Positions 32,438 to 43,587 of a stretch of 64,000 nucleotides of DNA are shown one piece after another (positions within the stretch are counted from its first letter, which is position 1; each line of letters starts with the position of its first letter). Position numbers and translations under genes: made by a program. Origin of the DNA: Phytoseiulus persimilis (taxonomy: Eukaryota; Arthropoda; Arachnida; Mesostigmata; Phytoseiidae); the NCBI GenBank assembly GCA_037576195.1, contig CM075102.1, forward strand, positions 14,070,745 to 14,134,744. Direction: 5' to 3'. The notes under the pieces are model-generated. The model was not told where the DNA came from. It worked only from the letters and a program-made list of their open reading frames with translations, and did no database searches.

Positions 32438-34320
32438 ACCCCATTATTGCGAAACGCATTGCTTTTACGCAAAGAGCCGTCGGAAAAACCATCGATCTTC
32501 TGGGCCGTAATTTTTCGAAGTTCTACAAAGTAGATGGGCTCGACAACGACGGTTGGGATTCTTACAATCTCTATGATGCAGTGTTGAAACAGTACAAAGT
32601 GTTTGCGATCGAGAGTACCCCATACGTCAGTGAAGACGGTAAGACGCCGGGAGGAATCGATCCCTCTTTCTGGTTCATTGAACTCATGAATCTCTCCGGA
32701 GAAGGAGAATGAACTGAACTTCTTATTCGAAGGTCGAGTAGTGGAGTTTACGTTAACATGGAGTAGAACCGAACTGTGGGCGAAGTTGCAGTTCCTTCTC
32801 AAGAAACCCACCGAAGTTCATTGTGCAGGGGCCACTGCCGAAGCATTCGCCACTTTGATGTTCGCAAAAGTTTACAACAAACCGCAGTGTGAATTGTTGC
32901 CGTTGGCGGTGAGTACCATTTCATTCGCTCAGCATTGGAACTTTCGATAGTATGACGACGGAAGCTTCATTTGCCTTTTCCATTCGAATTCGAAACTAAG
33001 TCATTCAAATCCTACTCAAAGATCAGCATCGCGGGTAAAATCAGGTGCTATGGTTTCGAAAAACTGACGCTGGCAAAAAGGCATGCAGCAGAGGAGTTCG
33101 CGATGCAGCTCTATCGGTATTACATCAAACATTTCATCAAGAATGCCTTATCTGTGCACCTCGACAGCGTCGTCAAAAACTCAAAAATCGATATTAAATG
33201 AGAGAAGGCCGCCGAAATATGGAAAATATTGAACGCGTCGAGATGAATTTTTATTCTCCCCTCCCGGAGTGTCGGTCCTCGTTCCGCTCACCACGGCGGC
33301 CTTGTGTTCCACACTATTTCTGGATCGTTCCATGCATTACTTCCCTGGCTTCCCGATTTTGCATCGGCTGAGCTCGGTTGACCACAACTACCAAGTCTTG
33401 CAAGGAACGTTGGCTAAAATAGAAGCGAAATTCTGCAAGGAAAGTATTCGCGCAACTTCTGAAAGGCTCGTGAAGCGAGTGGCCGAGACCACATTCAAAG
33501 CGGGTGACACTCGCAACGATATGACCTGCCTGGTACTGAGGTTCCATGGGGTCAAGACCTTAGTTGAAGTCACCCCTATGTACGATGGGATCTGGAGGAT
33601 CTTCAAGATCCCATCGATGCGAACGAAATTTCTCTCTCTCTCTTTCTCTTGAAACTATGCATATAGGATGAAAAATCAGTCATCGCAATGAAGTCGATCG
33701 CCCGCTTTCAACGATGATGACGTGGCTGAGTTGACAATCAGTCATCGTACGCAAGGTGTCAGGAGACGACTCAAAGTTCCGAATCAGGCTTTTCTGGACT
33801 CAATTGGAGAACGTCGAGCACTTCATCTTGGGATGCACAATTTTCCGGATGAATGAGCGCGGGGGCCAATCGGTTCGATCTCAATCTTCCTTCGGGCTTG
33901 TCGACCTGGGATATGTTATTAACGAGCGCTTAATGCTGAACGTGTGCACTGCGGAGGATGTCGTCACCGATGAGGCCGCGGAAAGCGAGACGGTTACGAT
34001 CCTCGGAAAACTCCGAGAAGCAGTGGTTGAGCGCGCCTGTGGATGTGGTCGGCCCCGCTTCCTCAGAAACCCCACCTAATCCGGCTTTTTCTCTCCGATA
34101 TCCCTCGTGCAGCACGCAGATGCCACAATCGAGATCAGCTTCATCAAAAGAGGAACGCGCAGCAAACCAACGGAATAACTGTTTTCGACGTAACTTGGGA
34201 GCCGGGGCTGGGCTTCTTCTCGTCATTCAAGAGAGCGGCAAATCGTTTCGATCAGCCGATCTACCTGCAGGAGGTGGACGGAGAGTCGAGAGTACTCTTC
34301 CGTGTCCTTCTCTGAGTGAA
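32438..34320 (+). other. coding-like region in more than one frame, unrecognised; part dsRBD-like
   Basis: After a good acceptor (ACCCTAACAG) an open stretch reads IIAKRIAFTQRAVGKTIDLL and later PSFWFIELMNLSGEG. Further stretches follow, including FATLMFAKVYNKPQCELL before a GTGAGT donor. The segment at 32971-33201 contains ISIAGKIRCYGFEK and LAKRHAAEEFAMQLYRY, which resembles the second half of a double-stranded-RNA-binding domain. At 33269-33652, RLVKRVAETTF with TRNDMTCLVLRF faintly resembles the end of a PP2C-type phosphatase. Near 34190, VFDVTWEPGLGFFSSF is also coding-like. The frames do not form one gene. I cannot tell a multi-exon gene from a decayed host gene or some other fossil. 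Confidence 0.3.
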
Positions 34321-35363
34321 TGCCCCCGCGAGTTCGTCGATTGCACAACCGGAACAAACAAATTTCGATGTCGAAAGCAGGGCAACGAAGATCGTCTTCA
34401 GATTCGGACAAGCATATAGACAGTAGTTCCAATCTCGACGAGATTCACTCTGTCAAACTTCCCTCGCCCGCGTCCATTGGGGAGCGAACTAATGCACGGA
34501 CGTGGTGTCCCCCATTCTCGGTGCCGTTGGACTCGACGAACGCCCCGGTACTTAGTCCGAACGCTGGCAGCCCTTGCAACCCGGAGTGTCAATGGCGTTG
34601 TGGTTCTCGCAACTTGTTTCCTGCGACCTCCATGGATGAGGTTCCTCGATCCTAGTGAGCTCCGGCTTTCAAACCTCTGTATGAAATATCTGCCGTCAAG
34701 TTCTGCCTTTTTGTGCTAGCGGAATCGTTCGTTATCTCCGAAATCCCGCTCCTCGTCCTTGTATCCATCAAGCGCAGAGAACACAAGGGTGCCGGAAGAC
34801 GACCGGTGCCACGTAAAGCTCATCAAAGGCCAACCGCGGCCATCTCCTGAGATATTGGAGCTAGAACGCTCGAGCCTACTTACCATGGCTCGCTTCCGGA
34901 AATTCGTAACGGTCGTCAGGCGTTCAGCTGTTGGTCGAAATTCGATTTTTCAGTCCCAAGTCGTAAGTGACATGAGCCCGTCAGTTCAGACGCTTCTTCA
35001 TTTGTTTGAGTTCTGAACAGACGCGAGATCCTGCTGTGTCCCCTTCTTCGATTTATACCACTCTGGTACAGCTGAGTCCCACGTATCAAATATGAACTTC
35101 CTCAGTCCACACTAGAGTAGGGTGCGACTTCCCGAGGTCTCGGCGCCGCTTGGCATTTCCTTCTTCCAGAGTGCAGAAATTCAGCAGTACCGGTGTCCAT
35201 ATCGGCATGCGATGCGCACATTTCACAAGTCATCCCATCCTTCATGAAAACGCTCTCGCTAAACATTGAGTGAATGATCCAAGTCAGCGACGTCAGTTCG
35301 GTCGTCCACGGAGCACAAGCCGGCCGACTGAAGTCGGCCGCGATTCATGTCGTTGGTCTGCAT
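34321..35363. other. no complete gene recognised
   Basis: One exon-like stretch begins with an ATG in good context at 34885 (+), MARFRKFVTVVRRSAVGRNS, and ends at a strong GTAAGT donor near 34965. No downstream exon was identified. A perfect 9-bp-arm hairpin, CGGCCGACTGAAGTCGGCCG, lies near 35322-35341. Confidence 0.3.
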
Positions 35364-35556
35364 TGGTGGTTCTCAAACTCCACTGACCCATTGACCCCCT
35401 AGGCGACTTCATTGAAGTTTATGGACTCCCGTCCCCCAAGGGGTCGACCGTCGAGCCTTGATTCACCTACGTGAACGCCGAGGAGCATGGTCAAATCCAC
35501 CCCGGCATCACCTCTGTAAACCGGAGATCGGCCATCGACCACTTTGAGAACCACTG
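35364..35556. mobile_element. hAT-type MITE, copy 2 (193 bp)
   Basis: Same element as at 30009, with ends GGTGGTTCTCAAACT and TTGAGAACCACTG. The flanking 8-mers GTCTGCAT and GTCTACAT match at seven of eight positions, as expected for the 8-bp target duplication of hAT elements. It is shorter internally than copy 1. Its interior holds about two units of the 45-bp repeat that forms the tandem array directly to its right. Confidence 0.85.
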
Positions 35557-35603
35557 GTCTACATCATTCCTAAAACCATCTCCTCATTCGGTTGATTGGT
35601 ACA

Positions 35604-35800
35604 GATCGATTCTGGAATCACTTCTGTAGAGCCTGGAAAGTATTGTTATGCTGACCTCCGAATCAGCTCCATAGATTCGAGAAGGTTAGTTAGATCGACT
35701 TCAGAGTCACCTCCATGGACCTCGGAAAGTATGGTCAAATCGACGCCGGAATCACCTTTTTAGACTTGGAAAAATATGGCTAAATCCATCCCGCAACAAC
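35604..35800 (+). repeat. tandem array of a 45-bp repeat (about 4.4 units)
   Basis: Units start at 35604, 35649, 35694, 35739 and 35784 (partial). A rough consensus is ATCGAYNCCGGAATCACCT followed by a TGTAGACCTGGAAAGTATGG-like half. Neighbouring units are 20-35 per cent different. Related units lie inside the MITEs (35450-35538 in copy 2) and as a dimer at 44962-45051. The 45-bp period equals 15 codons, but the frame contains stops. Confidence 0.75.
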
Positions 35801-36235
35801 CTACGCTGACTCGCCCTCCTCCGCAGTCCAGAAGGAGGGCGGGAAAACTGTCAGACGAAGCGGATAGAAAGTTATAGGGAGGGATGGATCGCCCCTGGGA
35901 TACTGGGAGAGGAGGTTTCATCTCGATCGACGAGTGAGATGAGATACTGGGGGCAATTTCCCGGTATTTTGAGAGGTTAGGCTGACGAGAGAAAGAGGCA
36001 CACGGGGTCCCGGTGATAAGCACTACACGTTTCATGGTAGCACCGTCCATTCACAGAATCGTATCTCCCGTTCAATAGAGAGAGGGAGCTTACGAGATTT
36101 CTGAAAAACAGAGGTAGAGAGAGGAGGTGAATACCTCCATATCTTCCGTAAACGCTGGATTTGTCGGACGAACGTTCGGATCCAAAAGGGGAAGAGGAGC
36201 AGCTTCGAACGTCTGCGCAGTCGAACGCGGTCGAC
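35801..36235. other. no gene recognised; 3' flank of the secreted-protein gene
   Basis: Short ORFs only. The right edge carries the poly(A) signal of the next minus-strand gene. Confidence 0.4.
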
Positions 36236-36243
36236 ATTTTATT
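36236..36243 (-). terminator. poly(A) signal of the cysteine-rich secreted protein
   Basis: ATAATAAA on the minus strand, about 90 bases after the stop codon of the gene at 36329-36813. Confidence 0.5.
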
Positions 36244-36328
36244 ATCTATCAGGGTACGCGGACACCAGACCTTGCCCAGCTTCTGAAGAGAATGCGGTAT
36301 TCAACGTCCGATCCATCCGCCAAATTGC

Positions 36329-36813
36329 TCAGTCGTCCAAAAATTCGACGTTGTGATGGACACAATCCCATGGGATGAAACTGTGTATGAAGTTGGTGAC
36401 GGGAATCCCGTACTGCATATGTTGAGCCCAGAGCGGGGAAGCTTTGTGCATTTTGCAGCGTTGTCCCTGAACGATGTTGAAATTGCACAGTCCGACCATG
36501 TGAGTCCAGAAACATTCTCTGCTGCACTCGCATTCTCCAGTGGACAAATTGCAATTGTTCCAGCCTTGTTCAAATCTGTTGCCTTCCCTGCAGGGATGCA
36601 GTCTGAGGACAACAGCTGCCAGGAAAAGAGAGGAATCAGTTGAACGAAGCTTCACTTCGGAGCAAACAAGCGACAGGCTTCGCTCCCCGATTCAATACTG
36701 AAATCTGAACGCTCGCAGCGGAGAACGTCAAAGCAACGCTTACATTCATCCGATTGTTCCTGACTCGGCCCAACCACGATAGCGAAACAGAAGATTGAGA
36801 GCAGGAGGTCCAT
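36329..36813 (-). CDS. secreted cysteine-rich protein, two exons (118 aa)
   Basis: Exon 1 (36744-36813) encodes MDLLLSIFCFAIVVGPSQEQ, a clear signal peptide, and ends in phase 1 at a GTAAGC donor. Exon 2 (36329-36615) follows the strong acceptor CTCTCTTTTCCTGGCAG in matching phase. It encodes a mature protein with seven cysteines, mostly in the segment NNCNLSTGECECSREC and CFWTHMVGLCNFN. The size and spacing suggest a disulphide-stabilised extracellular protein. I do not recognise the family. All three frames are open across much of exon 2; phase and the cysteine pattern decide for this one. Confidence 0.55.
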
Positions 36814-37826
36814 TCTGGCGTCGCAAGGAGAATAGAGGAAGACGCAAAGGCTGAGACGACTGAATGCGTGCGTAACTCATCTAGTTTAGCTCACCGATTC
36901 GGCAGACTTGGGACTCTTTCATGAACTCGATCTGTCACAACTGCCATGGATCGACCAGATGACTCTCGGAGCAGGAGAGCACGTTACGGGCACGGCGATC
37001 ACTCCATCGCGCGAGGCATTCGGGTAATTGGAACCAGTAACCAACAGGAGTTATGGAAACAGTCGGACGTGAGCGAAAGCTCCGAGATCCTCCTCAGGGT
37101 GACGGGGACGTTTTCTTCTTCCTTTTTTGTTGAACAACTCACAAAGGAAAGTCCCTATGGTTCACGAGAGGAACCGGGAAAAGAGTGCGAGAAAAAGGAG
37201 AATGGGAGAAGATTGAGGAGCCAGAGGAGAAACAATTCATTTTCGCGCGACCCAGAAGAATGGAAAATTTAGCTGGAGTGTGGGGCTCATCCAGATAATA
37301 CCCACTTAAGAAAGTATCGTTCGAAAACGAGGATGACTGCATACATAAAACGCGTGTACATGGGAGTTCAACAGAGATGTGAGAAACACGGGTCGGCGTG
37401 GAGTTGTTGAAAAAAGTTGCAAAGCACGGGCTCCCTCCGGCTGAAACACTCGAAAGAGGCAGGGGCCCCGATGCAACTATGAGCAAGCGCCCGATGATTG
37501 ACTGAACGGCGCGATCCGAAGTGACGGGAAGCGATTGCTTGTTGATTTTGTCCAGACCAGACCAGTTCTGTGGCGCGTTGTGAGCCACGATAGCATTGAT
37601 TAGACGGCAGAGACACTACTCGATATTCCGATGTCAAGCCATTGTCTTCGAGTCGAGGAGAGCCCTGCGCGCATCGAAGTCATCAGGCGGTAAGCGAGTT
37701 TTCCGGCGCAGGGAATGAGCAACGTTCCGAAACCGCAAACCATTGCAAGGCTTCTCCGCCGAGTCTTGCATGGTTGCTCTTAGTAGACCTGTTGCTATCA
37801 GTCATCGAAACCAATGTTTATTTGGC
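36814..37826. other. no gene recognised
   Basis: An ATG-started open stretch at 36946-37272 (+), beginning MDRPDDSRSRRARYGHG, is hydrophilic and arginine-rich with no domain. Minus-strand open frames overlap it. Nothing here has splice partners. The right edge carries the end of the next gene. Confidence 0.35.
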
Positions 37827-39168
37827 CTAATCTGAGAGTATGGCGTTGGCAGCCTCCATAAAGCAACATTTATCATTGTGCTCACACGACTGGAGCAAAA
37901 TCATCTGCACTGAATCGAGAAACATCAGCTGGTACGTTGATTACCAACAAGTGCGGCGACGTCAGCTGTGATCCACTCATCAGGTCAGCGCGGCGAACGG
38001 ACGCAGAAAGCGATCTAAGGTCTTGGCTCCTGGCATGAAAGCACTCACAGAGGAACTGACCGCCGCCTTCCGGAGACTTCGTTGCAGAGCTCTGAGAACC
38101 AGATTCCCTGTGAATGGAATCGAATGGAGAATGCCCTCCGCGTGCCTGATCCTCCCTTGAACACATGCGGAAGTCAACACTTTGAACTTTAGTTCTCGGT
38201 CGAGCCTTACCGACGTCTGAGATCTTCTTCGATGAATCTGCAGATTCCATCCGCCCTGCTGCGTTTTCGACGAGGATCCGGAAGACCGTAGAGCCCGCTG
38301 AAAGTTAGGGAAGCCCAATGAGCTGTCGCCGAAACGCTCGATCGGGTTTTGAGGAGCGCAAATCACTCCAAGTCGTCAGAATCTGATTGGCCACCGAGAC
38401 TCACCTGCTGTCAAGATGCCCACGGTCGATCCTTGTCTCATCGCCTCGTCCAATTTTCGGACTTCTTCCCTCACAGAACCTGTGGGAAAGAAAGGGAGGT
38501 TAGAATCCACCACTTGACAGAACAGATTTCCCACTGCCCTCATCCCAACCCGCCTCAGTAAGTCGAATGCGGAACCCACCAGTTGAGTTTTTCAAGGAGT
38601 CAGGCAAACTGCTGTCCGGCTGTCTGCTCATGAGAGCACCGCCTCCAATCGTGTTGGCGATATTTTTCCCCATATTCGACGCTATCCCGGTCGGGTCGCT
38701 GACGAAACTTCCGACAGCTTCGCGTATTCCTTTGCCGATGCTGGCCGCGCTCCCGGAAGCGTTTTGGGATTCGTGGGGAAACGGGGCGGTCGAGTTGCTG
38801 ACTCTCTCACCAGGAGGGTCGGTGATACTCCTGGATATTTCAGCAATGAAACCGATCGACCCTTCAGAAAAACTTCCGAGGGAGTCACTGACATCTCTGC
38901 CGGAATCGCCTCCGGCGCCGAATGGGTTGTTCACAGCACTGCTGATTGTTCCGCCGATCCGATTGGCGACTCTCGTGACCTTCCCGTCGCTTCCGGACGA
39001 AACGCCTCCGCTTGTGGTATCCTCATCTGCGGCTCCGAGAGCGACACCGACTTTCTTGGTTTCATTCGAGGTCGAGGGCTTAGTGGTCACAGTGATGGGC
39101 TCAAACGATGTTTGGGCATTGGTCTGGGCGACGACTGCGATTAGCCCGAACGAAATCAGGAGCTTCAT
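37827..39168 (-). CDS. secreted protein, five exons (319 aa), paralogue A
   Basis: Exons in transcript order: 38580-39168, 38405-38479, 38211-38297, 38049-38155 and 37827-37928. All phases agree and the introns are short. The protein starts with a signal peptide, MKLLISFGLIAVVAQTNAQ. Exon 1 is Gly/Ser/Thr-rich with repeated weak motifs such as RIGGTISSAVNNPF, SLGSFSEGSIGFI and GSFVSDPTGIASN plus N-glycosylation sites. The later exons are more ordered (REEVRKLDEAMRQ, FRILVENAAGRM, EGILHSIPF). AATAAA follows the stop directly (minus strand, near 37820). The next gene upstream (39883-41053) has the same layout, including a 75-nt second exon. Family and function unknown. Confidence 0.65.
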
Positions 39169-39787
39169 CTTCTATCCGCCTGTTGGGAACAAATAGAAAC
39201 TTCATCGCGGGTGGCTCCTCTTATTTTTGTCCTGCCATCTGTTTTTGGACAGCTATAAAATTTTCACTCCGATGACGTTCCGTTCCAAATGATCCTATCG
39301 GCTGCTCAACAAAACCGTTGTGGCCTCCCGCAGATGGAACCACAAGTGTTCGATTGAGAATGGAATCGCGGAATTTGGGGTGGTTGCTCGAGCAGACTCT
39401 ACGAAGATCGAGTGAGAATCCCGATCGAGCTTAGCAAGACGACTTCATGGATACGGGACCGCCACGGACCAGACCGACCGCGAACCACTGTGCCATGGCT
39501 TCCAGGTGCTCTCTGGCTTCGAATTCACTTGAAAGAATAATCTTCTTCCTCAAAAGACGAACTCGCCAAGCGCACTGTGGAAGCGTTGTTCGCTGGAAAC
39601 TGTTTCCAGCGCAACTTGATCATTTCAACTATGAACACGGACATCTCCATGAACCTATCATCGAAGAATGCTCCCATCGGTTTCGTGATGAGTTTTCAGC
39701 GGCGCGAAATCGATGGGAATATCCAGGAATTCCGAAGACCATCCGGAAATATCCGTGGTTGTTGCCCATCAGAGCACTCTTCAGTAG

Positions 39788-39793
39788 TTTATT
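39788..39793 (-). terminator. poly(A) signal of secreted paralogue B
   Basis: AATAAA on the minus strand, about 90 bases after the stop codon at 39883. Confidence 0.5.
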
Positions 39794-39882
39794 CTCCTTA
39801 TACATGTACAATTTGTGATCTCGAGTGAAAACTGAATTGTCTCTACACGTGATGCGGGAGTTCACTTTCTAAAAGGCCGCCC

Positions 39883-41053
39883 TCAACTGGTCTGGGAAAA
39901 GGACTGCACGAAGGAAACCACTTTCAACGGTATCTTGACGATATTCAGGGGCCCCATCAGGCGCGAGCTCACGTAGGAGGGCAGACCTTCAGCCGCACGT
40001 TCGCCTTCGAGAAATAATAAATTTCAGAGTTTGTTCAAGGTTCGGTTGTCGCAAGCTGATTGTGGTGAATGTCGTTGCGTTTCGAATCAGATTTCTATCA
40101 CTCACTGATCAGATCGATTCTCTCAATGGCTTCCTCCGCTGATCCCCCGGAGAAAACTGGTCTGATGGCTTGGAAAAGGGCGGGACCAACTGAAAAGCAG
40201 TGCAGATGAGCTCTCTGTTGGACGTGAGACATCGGGGGCACCAAAATTTTGACAAAAGCCCGGAAAAGATGAACTCTGATGAACAGAAATAATCGCTCGA
40301 ATGGTTCAAAATGCGAACCTGCTACGAGAGTTTGGAACGCATCATCATTCTCGACTACGTCATTGAACGCCGCGTACGCCGCTTCGAAGGTGTCTGTGAA
40401 AACAGCAGGGTACAATGACGCAACTCTGCAGCCAGCTGCTGTCACTCCAGGTATGAAACTAGGGAAGCAAGCTGTAACTCACCGGCGCCCAAAATTTCCG
40501 CCACGTTACTCCTCATTTCATCCATTCGTTCTAACGTGTTGTTCACCACAGATTCGATCGCCCCACCGAAGCCGCCACTCATATTCGGCAGGCCGAGGAA
40601 ACGATCCGTTATTACACTCAGTAAACCGTCTCCGATGTTTTGGGACACCCTTCCGATAGTTCTATCGAAAGTACCTCCTATCGCTCCTCCGACGTCTCCA
40701 GTGAGATTCCTCATGGCACCGAGGGGGTTCTTGGCTGCATCAACCAGACGCTCGCTTGTGCTGCTGGTGACGTTGCTCATGGCGCCCATTGTAGTATTCA
40801 CCATGTTCTTGAATCCTTCACCTACACCTCCCGTGAAGTTGTTCGTAGCTGTCGATGTTGTGTTCACAATATCCCGGATGGTATCGGCTGGGTTCATTAC
40901 GGCACGACCGAAGTTATCGGTAGCGTTCTTGAGGGCTCCCGCCGGATTTCTGAGAGCGTCGGTGAACCCCCCGAGTGGGTTGAAGTCGAACAAACCTTCT
41001 CCATTGGATCGAGAGACGAACGCAACAAGGACAACAGAAACTAGCAATCTCAT
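39883..41053 (-). CDS. secreted protein, four exons (283 aa), paralogue B
   Basis: Exons in transcript order: 40483-41053, 40319-40393 (75 nt), 40106-40189 (84 nt) and 39883-40004, all phase-consistent. The signal peptide is MRLLVSVVLVAFVSRSNGEG. Exon 1 has weak tandem motifs of the form NPxGAxxNxT (GFTDALRNPAGALKNATDNF, AAKNPLGAMRNLTGDVG) with many N-x-S/T sites and glycines. Exon 2 reads TFEAAYAAFNDVVENDDAF. The end contains AAEGLPSYVSSRLMGPLN. Like paralogue A, exon 1 ends in phase 1, exon 2 is 75 nt and exon 3 is 84-87 nt. The protein is probably extracellular and glycosylated; no known domain. Confidence 0.7.
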
Positions 41054-43008
41054 GGTCTCGCGGTATGCTGGATGCGAATGGAGATTCCGCCGCGAAAAAC
41101 TTTTTATATTGCTTCACTGCCAGCTGTCTGTTGACGCCCTCGGAGAACTCGTGTCGCTGACGTCTCGTTAGACCTGGAGTTGACGCTCATTTAAGGATTA
41201 AAGACCAGCCTCGTGAATCGAGCTAATTTTCCGGACAAGCTCATTCCACCGCAGCATCTAGAGTTGGATGAACATGCGAACCGGAACAGTATTTTCGGTT
41301 GAAAACTCCAAACAGTTGCCAGGGTTCTTGAGCAGCAGCGTAAGCAATATGTCGCGTCGTTCTCGTACCCCGAGGTTCCGCGCATGATGAACCGATTTCC
41401 CGGGGAAGAGCGTGGAGAGTATGCAGCGTCTCTCCGTGTAGAGCGACTCATCTCCAAGTTCTTCTCAAGCCGATCCTTCGACTGAATCCCCCTCCACAGG
41501 GACTTACCTCTCTCAAGTGCTCGCCTGACCCGAAGCCTCCGAAAGAGCTGGTAGCATACACCGCGGTATAGAGTCGTGGAGTTCAGCTGGAACAGAAACG
41601 CGAGCTTCGAATTATATTTTGTTGTCCAGAGCCCAGTTCAAACCACGCGAGGAGCGAAGACAGGATGCGTCTCATTCGCTTCAGGCAATGAGGGATTCGA
41701 CCGTTTGTCCGGAACCAAACATGAAATGAGAAACAGCGCCGGTCACGAGTTTCATCCCTGATCCGGTCAGATTCCTCATCATCCTGGGCCTATGCCGCTC
41801 TGGCGTTCAGATTCGGATAGCATCCTGGTACCATCAATAAATTCAGGATCTGTTGTGGCAAAGTCCGACCCAGCCGGCAGAGAGGCGTGGTAGCGATGTT
41901 TACAGACAAACAATGTGACAAACCATGTCCAATGTTACGAAAAGCTTGAAAAAGAGCGTACTTTCCGAACACGCTGTATGAGGCTGTAAGCCCGTCATTC
42001 GGGCGCGGAACGTGAAGGGGAAGACTCCTACTTTCATAGCTCATCTCCTCCAGACGAGTCGCTTCTCGGTACTCACGGCGCGCTCGTAGTCATTCCGCAG
42101 TTCGGACACTACTGTGGCCATTCCGGAAAGCCAAGATTCCTGCCGAATCTGCTCGACTGACGTGTTCCACACATGCCCTCATCGAAAGAGGGTTCAGAAG
42201 TTTCGACTTCCGTGGAGTCACCAATTCGATAGCTGGATCATCTGATGCATTCGACGCGTAGATATTCAGGCCTGCATAAACGCGCTCGAGCAACTGTTGG
42301 GTTCGTTTTCAAGTCCTGCCGGGTTCCGATGGACTTTTTGGGGGATCCTTCCATGATTCGTGCTCTCAAGTCAGGTGAACCTCAAAGAACCTTCCCTAGG
42401 CATTCGGGACCTGACTTCCGCAACACAGGCACGGAGGGCCTCTAGTGGGCGCTGAAAATATCGGAGATCGAAAATATTCACGATCGGTGGCTTGCTGAGT
42501 TTGTTCAATGTCTCAGTGAAAACGGCATTCTGTAGCGTTTTCCCAACCCACGAGCTCAGTCAAGGATTTTATTCCTTCGTGGGGTTTAAGGAGAGCTTTC
42601 CTCGCATCGGGATAAATGTCTCCGGGGAATCGGCGATCCTCAGTTTTTGACCTTGAATCAGTTGATCTTGCGGTGACCTTCGATACTTGACGGAGGCCAG
42701 AATGCTAGCAAAATGCAGAGTGGAAGGAAACCACAAAATGCAGGGCTAAATTTCGAGGTTCCGAAACGGTCAAGGGTCATGCTAGTTCTGCTGACTTGGC
42801 GATGCTGGAAATCAGCGAGAAATTTCTAACGATGCCGGTATGCGCGGCTCGAAACACAAAATCCACCTGTGTGACCGGCGACGCGCGAGCAGATCGAGGC
42901 TGCTGTGACGACATCATGTTTGCGGTCCAAGGGGAAATTCTGAACGGGGAAAACAACAGGACTAATATGGCTCGATACAGACGACGGGGAGTCGTTCTAT
43001 AATCAATT
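41054..43008. other. no complete gene recognised; coding-like fragments
   Basis: On the plus strand an ATG-less open stretch at 41309-41484 reads VARVLEQQRKQYVASFSYPE and ends FFSSRSFD. On the minus strand, before a GTGAGT donor near 42067, a stretch reads EQIRQESWLSGMATVVSELR, and an ATG-started ORF lies at 41790-42044 (MSYESRSLPLHVPRPND). I could not join them in phase. They may be exons of unrecognised genes. Confidence 0.25.
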
Positions 43009-43016
43009 GTTTAAAG

Positions 43017-43244
43017 CAGTGTTTCTCAAAGTGGTCGATATCGACCCCTGGGGGTCGACGGTCTGCCCCCAGGGTGTCGATGACCGATCTCCGGTTTACA
43101 GAGGTGATGCCGGGGTGGATTTGACAATACTTCTTGGCGTCCACGTAGGTGGATCAAGGGGTCGACCCCCTGGGGACGGCAGTCCATAAACTCCAACGAA
43201 ATCGCCTAGGGGGTCGTTGGGTCAGTGGAGTTTGAGAACCACTG
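43017..43244. mobile_element. hAT-type MITE, copy 3, with perfect target duplication (228 bp)
   Basis: Terminal inverted repeats CAGTGTTTCTCAAA and TTTGAGAACCACTG, inverted relative to copies 1 and 2. It is flanked on both sides by GTTTAAAG (43009-43016 and 43245-43252), an exact 8-bp target-site duplication, the hallmark of hAT transposition. The interior has palindromic GTCGATATCGAC and CCCCTGGGGG segments. It carries no coding capacity and must have been mobilised in trans by a hAT transposase encoded elsewhere. It is probably the youngest of the three copies. Confidence 0.92.
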
Positions 43245-43587
43245 GTTTAAAGGCTCTCCGCTCACGATCGTGGCGGCCCTGTCCTCGACCCTTACCCCGG
43301 ATACCCCGAATGGGTGCCCTGGATGACTTCGGGCTTGAAGCGATTTGAAACAGTAATATCCGCTGCAGTCCGAGCCGGAATGAGAATCTTGTACAGGAAC
43401 GCTCTGAAAACTGCTTCAGAGGTGAACATGCACGGCGACACAAAGCGTGTGTGGAAAGAAGAGCTTGGTTGAATAGACGGTGATACCTGGGAACAATACG
43501 ATGTGACCAGCAGTCACGAGCCGGGTAATCAGCTGAGGACGACTCGAGAGAGGTAAGTTTGTGAGCTTCCGGCACTGCAAGAAAACT

